Assembly: GCA_039111635.1 (NCBI GenBank)
Contig: JBCAQO010000009.1
Span: 868,001-932,000, forward strand
DNA: 64,000 nucleotides
Direction of reading: 5' to 3'
Source: Heterobasidion occidentale
Lineage: Eukaryota > Basidiomycota > Agaricomycetes > Russulales > Bondarzewiaceae
Both the position numbers and the translations under genes were made by a program. The notes below the pieces were generated by a model that saw only the letters and a list, made by a program, of their open reading frames with translations, had not been told where the DNA came from and ran no database searches. Shown here piece by piece: positions 57,488 through 64,000 of the stretch. Numbering within the stretch: position 1 is the first letter of the stretch; each line of letters begins with the position of its first letter.

Positions 57488-58718
57488 ATGTCCCAGAAAC
57501 TTATTCTCGTCATAGGCGCCACCGGTGCTCAAGGCCTGGCTGTCATAGACAGTATCCTTGCTCAGTCTGTAGACGGCGCGCCTTCTCCCTACGCTGTCAG
57601 AGCGCTTTCGCGCGATACTGATAGCAAGCGTGCCAATGAGCTGCGCGCCAAGGGCGTAGAGGTCGTCAAAGGTATTGTTTTAATCTACTCGTTTACCCTT
57701 CGTTCACTTCAATCTCAACGCCTCTCTTTCGCAGGAGATACGAGTGATCTGTCGTCAGTCGCCGCGGCTCTTGAAGGCGTGTATGGCGTCTACGTGAACA
57801 CGGACAGCCAGAGCCTTGGAGAGCAGCTGGAAACCTACACCGGTATCAGGATATTCGAACTAGCCAAGACCGTGAAGACGATCAGGCAATTCGTCTATAG
57901 TTCCTTGGATTATATCTGGAGAGTACGTGCTATTCGGCTCCTTCAACGAGGCCAGATTCTCACCAGGCTCCTTATAGGACACGGGCTATAACCCGCTCTA
58001 TCAGGTGTCTCATTTCAATGGCAAGGCACGGGTCGTCGAGTTCATGAAGGCTCAGCCCTCGGTTGTCAGCAATACAGAGCTATCTTGGACCGCAATCCTG
58101 ACAGGCCCGTACATGGAAATGTTGAAAATGGTACGACCCTGCCTCGTCATACTCAATAATATCCAGTGTCTCACTATCTGCGCACAGTATATGTTCGGCC
58201 CCGTCAAGCGCTCAGATGGGACCTTCGTCTTTGCGGCCCCTATAGGGGATGGACACATGCCCATGATCGCGCTCGCTGACATCGGCTTCTTCGCGCGCTA
58301 CGCCTTCGACAACCGCGGGCTGACTTCCGGCCAGGAGCTCAAGGTCGCCAGCGAGATGGTCGGGTGGGAACACGTCGTGTCCACCTTCACGAAAGTCACT
58401 GGCCAAAAGGCGGTCTTCAAACGCCTGTCCATCGAGGATTGGGCCGAGACTTTCGACGAGGCTACTCTGCGAGAACCCTTCGGCGGCGGTCCGCTGACGT
58501 TCAGGGAGAACTTCTCTTCGTGGTGGCGTTTGTACAGAGACGACATGATCAAGAAGGACATGCAGTGGATTCGGGAGAGGAACCCGAACGGATACACGTT
58601 GGAGAAGTGGATGAGAGAGACTCGGTATGACGGTAGCTGGAGTGAGGAGGCGGTGCTGAAAAGGGATGTGGACAAGAAAGGCGGGGTACTCAACACGAAG
58701 AAGCTCGCTTCTGCGTAG
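57488..58718 (+). CDS. NmrA-like NAD(P)-binding protein (atypical SDR)
   Basis: NmrA-like proteins bind NAD(P) through a Rossmann fold, usually without dehydrogenase activity; NmrA itself represses nitrogen metabolism genes, others are redox sensors or isoflavone-reductase-like enzymes. The cofactor motif is at the N-terminus: LILVIGATGAQGLAVIDSIL (GATGxQG). Other blocks are VRALSRDTDSKRANELRAKG, GDTSDLSSVAAALEGVYGVY, RQFVYSSLDYIW and the C-terminal APIGDGHMPMIALADIGFFA. It ends KKGGVLNTKKLASA. About 350 residues in four exons, normal for the family. The YxxxK pair of classical SDRs is not evident. It stands alone, so its process cannot be named. Confidence 0.88.
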
Positions 58719-59379
58719 ATCACGGCTAGCAATACATTCCATGCACGAGCCACTTGTTTTCTGTGAGGACGTTGCTTGTACTTAGCCAGAACACTTCAGT
58801 ACTTCAGTGTCAACTCGAATTTCAACCTGTATTTTTGGAGATTTTTGGCCCATCCGGGTGCGTCCGGAACATTGGACTCCTTTCGGGGTCCCCTTTCGTC
58901 GAGTTCCCTCGAGCCGGAAGCAAACTCCCTTTGGGTGTATGCAAGTCTAATATCTCTCCCACGCAGCTCGATCGACCGCCCGCTTCCTTCCAAGCCCTCA
59001 AGTCCTTTATCGATAGACGAGTTTGCAGAATGAGGTCCCTTTTCTCCTCCCGCTATCGCGTGTCCGTTGATACGTTTCACACGACGCACGAGATCGGCCA
59101 TGCGACCCGCCGCCCAGTCGGCTCTTGAGTAATTAGCAGACCCGCACCAAGCCCTGCTCCGAGCTCAGCACGACGGCCAAGTCGACACGCTTTATCCTCC
59201 TTCTCCATCTGCATCTATTCTCCCCCTGGTTTATGCGCCATATCACGATTCATAACGATCCAACTTGTACGCGTCATCCTCTTCCGTACCTGGGGGTAGA
59301 TCTAATCCTTCATGGCAGGTGTACCGGTATTCATTGAACGAACGAACAAACGATCGTCACGGACTGAGCGATTCGTGTT
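58719..59379. other. Intergenic region NmrA/WD40 genes
   Basis: About 660 bp between two plus-strand genes. No conserved frame or obvious motif is visible. Confidence 0.45.
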
Positions 59380-62300
59380 ATGGTTCGCGGTGAGTCCCGT
59401 ACCACCTTTTGGTCGATGCAGGTGTTGATCAACGTTTTCGAAGGCCCGATCTCAGTGACACCCACATATCCTAATGATTTGACATCTTCCCTGCCGGTCG
59501 AGCCGACTACACCAGCTCGAATGGAGTCCCCTGCGGTCGCGGCGATGGGGAACACGAGGAGAAGACAGACGCTTATGACATTGCTCGATGCCTTGAATGA
59601 GCTGAGTAAAGATGACGCACTCACAGAACACGGTGAGAAGGAATCACCCGCGATAGACAATTCGAGAGATTTCTCATATTGCCTTTCATAGACATGGATC
59701 AGCAACCCAGCTTTGAGGATGACCGTGACGTCCGTGAGTCTTCATATTAGCTGCTCTTGTAAGCAACTACTCACACGATCATGATCATGCCACAGCGACC
59801 GTCGACGAACATAACCAGAAAGTCGGAGCAGAGTCTTTCAACAGGTTTCAAAGGTACAACGTAGCATATATCCCTGTCCCTTATACTTATAAATTCATAC
59901 TAACCTCCGCCTTGCAGACGTTTGGACAGTTTGGACAAAGAGGTAAGTTACGTCAGTCACATTTAAGCGCTTCTGACGGTCATCGCGATCAGCTGCGGAA
60001 TTTCTCCAACGCGGCGCGCCAGCTAGGCAGCTCTGTTGGCATCCTGTCGTCTGCTTACGGCCTCCGGTATCGGCTGACCCAAATCTCCTATCTCTTCCGC
60101 GAGAATGCGGCCGACCTCTTCCCTCGCAAGGTCTCGCGGCAGAAAGACACCGTCGTCAGTAACCAGACGATCTCGCTCAGAAAGCGGACTAGAAAGTCAA
60201 AGCCTCCGCCGCACGTCCGCAGGCCGATGATCTTTGGCGAACTCGATCCGGAGGATTTCCCGAAACAGATTGGGGACCTCGCTCACGATGTAGTGACTTT
60301 CCTGCATTGCTTGAACGAATTCCCTGAGTTTACAGACGAAGCTGTCAACGCCTCGATCATCTCATTTGAGGGTGACCTCAAGGTGACTCTTACATCAGTC
60401 CACTTCTAAATTGGTATTGAGACATAAATCACAGTACTGGGCATCTTGCCTGAAGGTATATGAAGGTCGAGCAAAAAATCCACAAGAGCGTATGTTTTGC
60501 TAACTGATTTTCGACTCAAGGCCAGTTTCGCTATCCTGCTGTCCAACGATATCTGCATGACCTCTCCGTAGAGATGGGAGACCATCTAGATTCTATCACG
60601 ACATCATTATCTATGTTCATCGAAATCGGTCAGAAGCACTTGCTTTTCCATATACGCTTCCCCGATGGCTAACTGATGCTCACAGGTGTCCCCACAATTC
60701 GCTTCGCACAAAAGCACGGAGCTAGTAATCTCCTTAATCTATCCACTGTAGCTACATTTTCTCAGCTGTCACTGCAACAACCTTGCAGTTTTCTTATGCC
60801 ACGGTTGGCAATGTCTTGGACGACAGCGTCAATGCGTTCTGGTTCACTTCCATGGTATTCAGTATTGCTGCAGCAGTCAATAGCTTGCTCGGACTGACAT
60901 GGAAACAAGCGATGTAGTGAGTGGGTCGATAATGACGACATTCCAACGAATCGCTGAACTTCGCTGTCTGCTTCGTAGCCGCTCCCCTGGCCATCGTGTC
61001 CCCTGGTGGGTCTTGATCTGGATTAAGCGCTCCCCATTGGTCTTCCTTGTACTCTCAGTTGCCTGTTTCTCTGTCGGGCTCGTGCTTTTCGCGTACTCGT
61101 CAAGCCAGGCACGTGTCCGCTCGTCTCTCATAAGTTCTCGATCTCATCGCGATGCAGGCTGCTTGGGTTTGTACGATTACGACAGTCTTCACGGCCTTCA
61201 GTAGCTTCGGTCTGGCTGCAGTGTCGGCATGGTTCGCGTCCGAACGATGGATCTTCAGCCGCCACAAGGGCACAAAATGGCTGCAAGACTCTCTCGATGA
61301 TGTATGGGACGCCATGACATCCATCCCTCCCCTCCCTTGGCTCTCAGAAATTGTGCCCGCTTTCTTCCGCTTAATCTCGTCTGCTCTCAGCATCGCTTTC
61401 TCCCGCACGCGAAAAGCTGCGCTCGGCGCGAGCTCGACGCTCACGAACCTTTTCTCCGGTCCCTCCGAGGCATCGGACACGCTAGAGGAGGACGAAAACT
61501 CACTTCCGAGCGGCAGCGTGGCCAGCCCCGAGCCGCTCTTCACCGCCTTTCGAAACCGGCGAGGGTCAGAAGGCACGCAAGTCACCTCCGCAGGCCACGG
61601 CGAACTCAAGTCGCCCGCGAGCCCGAGCACGATAGACTTCTCGATACCGGAGAAAGGGGGCCCGGTGAGCGCGCCGGCGTCGCCGGGGCGAGGGCGGTTC
61701 GCCAATGCCGTGCGCTCGGTGATGATGATGCGCGCGGCGTCTGGCGGGCTGGCGTCGCCCCACCGGAAGCGCACGATGTCGTCGTCGCTGATATTGCCGG
61801 ACAGGAGGAAGGAGACGATGCATGCGCCGCTCAAGAGGTCGCGTGTGGCGGCGTTGGTCCCGCAGCTGCAGAAGTTGGCGACGACGCAGGATTTGCCGGC
61901 GCATCAGGCGCTTGTGCGGCACCTGCAGTTCTCGCCTGATGGTAAATTCTTGGCCACCTCAAGGTGGGTGCGCTGATACTCATAGTTGGAGATGGTATCG
62001 GTTACTGATAGACGAACAGCTGGGACAGGACTTCCGTCATATTCCACGTCGGGGTAAATCACATGTAAGAATATCCCTTGGGCTTTATAGCTGACATCGC
62101 CCGCGAAGGACCCGTTCACTGCCCATCGAACTCTCGCCCACCCATCTGGCTTTGTGGGACAGGTTGCGTGGTCCGTGACTATCTCGTTCATACCTTGTCT
62201 AGACGGTGGACTGATGATGCTCAGGTCACCGAGTGGAAACATTCTCTTGACCAAGTTGAACCGGGCTATCAAAGTATGGACAGCGGTGGGTCGACATGAT

Positions 62301-63771
62301 TGTCTATCTTCACCCTTCACCTTATGGTTTGACCGTCTCCGTTTCATCTTCTAGGCCGGTGTGTGCACCAAAACCATCGATCGACATCGCGTAGTTCAGT
62401 CTGTTTGCTGGCTCCCCGGTGGAGAAGGTAATACGATCTTCTCTGTCATGCCTATGAAAGTTCTCACGTATACGCTGGTAGCTTTCATGTCTGTTGAGGG
62501 CGGCGACGTCACAAAATTAGTGAGCATTTAGTTCTATATTTCTTCTATCTTATCTCAAAAAGCAACGCCCATCAGGATCTTACAGGAAAGGTAAGCTATT
62601 GTAAAAAAAGCTATCCAGCTTAGATGTTCAATTGGTCTTGACAGGTGTTAGACACGTATCACTTTGAGCGCTTGGCTATTCACGATGTGTCAGTGACTCC
62701 TGACGCTCAGCGGTTGCTTGGTGTTGGTACTTTACAGTCGTCTGGTGACGGCTTGCAACCCAGCAAATGCAGAGCGGAAAAACAGATCATCGGTGCGTGT
62801 GTCTGGTGAACACCGATGGATTGGATGGCATGATTGCTTTCATTTTATTACAGCTTACAACCTGGACAAGAAAGAGATCGAAAAGTGCGTCTGTTCCAAT
62901 GCTCATACCTCCCTTAATCTTAACATGGGCATAACAGCCAAGTGCCTGTCCTCCACGAGATCCGGGACATCACTTTGGCACGAAACGGTCAGGTCGCGCT
63001 AGTCAGCTACGAGAACAAGGTACGCCTTCTAGGCAGAGTCGAGTATGGAACGTTTGGATCTGACGGCTGTCTTAGGCTCCTCCGCAGTTGTGGAAACTAG
63101 AAATGGTCAAGGACAGAACTAGAAATGATGCAACGACGACACGACTTTCTTTACGACATACTTACATGCCGAAGTTCCCAGTAGACTTTGCTGGACCAAG
63201 TTACTTTGGTGGGAAAAACGACCAATTAGTGCTATGCGCCGGCAAAGGTGCGTTGGCATCATTGTCTTTGCACCAAGACGTCCTCGTTGATATCATACCA
63301 GCGGGAGACATTCATATATGGGACCGCGAGTCTGGCGCATTACTGCATCACGTTCGTGCCCAAGCACTGGGAGGCGATTTGACATGCATAGCGTGGAATC
63401 CTGCCTCTGATCCCTTCATGTTCGCAACCGGTAGCCACGACGGTGGTGTGAGGATCTGGACATCGCCGCCAAGCTCTGCCAATGATATGCTGATTGCGCC
63501 CCCAAGTTCACGGGGCACTCCTGGGACAACGACACCGCGTACGGATACTTCGCTGCCAACCTTCCAACTGGATGTGGATTACAGGACGGACAGCCCGATC
63601 ACCCAACAGGAATTTGACCTGCCGGAAGGAGGTAGGCATAGCGAGTCGGCGGAGGACTCGGCGTCGCCTTCAAGGAGAACGATTGCATTCACAGCTCCCC
63701 AGGCCTTGGGTAATATGTATCCTTCATGATCCTTATACTGTTTTTTACGCGTAGAATTATGTGACATCTAA
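59380..63771 (+). CDS. Membrane-anchored WD40-repeat protein, basidiomycete type
   Basis: About 1000 residues in roughly 17 exons. The N-terminus (MVRGESRTTFWSMQVLINVF) has Ser/Thr-rich stretches. A helical region follows with LRNFSNAARQLGSSVGILSS and YRLTQISYLFRENAADLFPR. Four hydrophobic segments lie between about 60.75 and 61.25 kb (e.g. WVLIWIKRSPLVFLVLSVAC, AAWVCTITTVFTAFSSFGLA). A long Ser/Pro-rich linker (61.4-61.85 kb) leads to WD40 repeats: HLQFSPDGKFLATSSWDRTS, GFVGQVAWSPNGNILLTKLN, KVWTAAGVC, and later GDIHIWDRESGALLHHVRAQ and FMFATGSHDGGVRIWTS. The last short exon ends LELCDI. The repeats resemble the Gid7/WDR26 group, but membrane anchoring is not typical of it, so function is open. 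The stop at 63769-63771 depends on one predicted splice. Confidence 0.82.
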
Positions 63772-64000
63772 ATGTACCACACTTCTTGACATCCTCTGCG
63801 AGGATACAATCATATTGGCAATCATGTTGCAGATTTCTGAGTCGGCCTCGGGTTTTCGCCCAAGAATCGCGACGTTCGATGAGCTGCGGCACTTGGCTAA
63901 AGTTTGACTCGACCGATCGCTATCCGATTTACGCTCTGCCATTGAAGCCGACGTACAGTCTGTCCAGGTTGCGGACAACTGTCTTCGTGTCCACTGTCTA
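63772..64000. other. 3' flank of the WD40 gene at window edge
   Basis: 229 bp. A minus-strand frame (63757-63978) and a plus-strand frame reading SASGFRPRIATFDELRHLAK both stay open here. One could be an end exon of a neighbouring gene or an alternative WD40 exon, but neither is recognised. Confidence 0.3.

Overview
The window is nuclear DNA of a filamentous basidiomycete, most likely an Agaricomycete. Genes are split by many short GT-AG introns (about 45-90 nt, often with a CTGAT branch site). The encoded families are typical of mushroom-forming fungi: ATG11, a GRAB-domain golgin, an XPR1/SYG1 exporter, RIT1, a membrane-anchored WD40 protein and a basidiomycete-type 7TM protein. I see no rRNA, tRNA, CRISPR or intact transposon. 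All gene models were spliced by eye from reading-frame continuity, so exon edges are approximate.

Layout. 0-6.1 kb: 3' part of PUF6 and a complete VPS16 (both +). 6.6-7.8 kb: a short-chain dehydrogenase (SDR copy 1, +). 9.0-11.3 kb: a sugar-porter MFS transporter (-), followed by about 2 kb without a supportable gene. 13.2-18.2 kb: ATG11 (-). 18.9-20.2 kb: a C2H2 zinc-finger protein (-). 20.5-23.5 kb: RIT1 (-) and SEC62 (+), sharing a 195-bp divergent promoter. 23.6-27.2 kb: a mitochondrial TPR protein, possibly Mgr3-like (-), and a 7TM protein (-). 29.2-38.0 kb: a distinctly GC-rich block with MBA1/mL45 (-) and MIX17/CHCHD2-10 (+) sharing a promoter, then a type II haloacid dehalogenase (-) and SYG1/XPR1 (+) sharing another. 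38.4-40.8 kb: SDR copy 2 (-) and a decayed third SDR fragment (-). 41.2-42.8 kb: a divergent H2A/H2B pair. 42.8-47.3 kb: gene-poor, with one weak orphan gene. 47.3-51.9 kb: RUD3 golgin (-) and an F-box protein (+), divergent. 52.7-56.4 kb: a HECT_2 (UBE3D/Ipa1-like) ubiquitin-ligase region preceded, in apparently continuous splicing, by a large unknown domain (-). 57.5-58.7 kb: an NmrA-like protein (+). 59.4-63.8 kb: a transmembrane WD40 protein (+).

Most genes are housekeeping: ribosome and mRNA biology (PUF6, RIT1, MBA1), membrane traffic and autophagy (VPS16, ATG11, RUD3, SEC62), mitochondria (MBA1, MIX17, TPR protein), phosphate export (SYG1) and chromatin (H2A/H2B). They do not form a metabolic cluster. 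The points most worth checking are the possible HECT_2 fusion, the SDR family with its relic beside H2A, two apparent frameshifts in the GC-rich block, and palindromic elements in the divergent promoters. I found no convincing undescribed multi-gene system.
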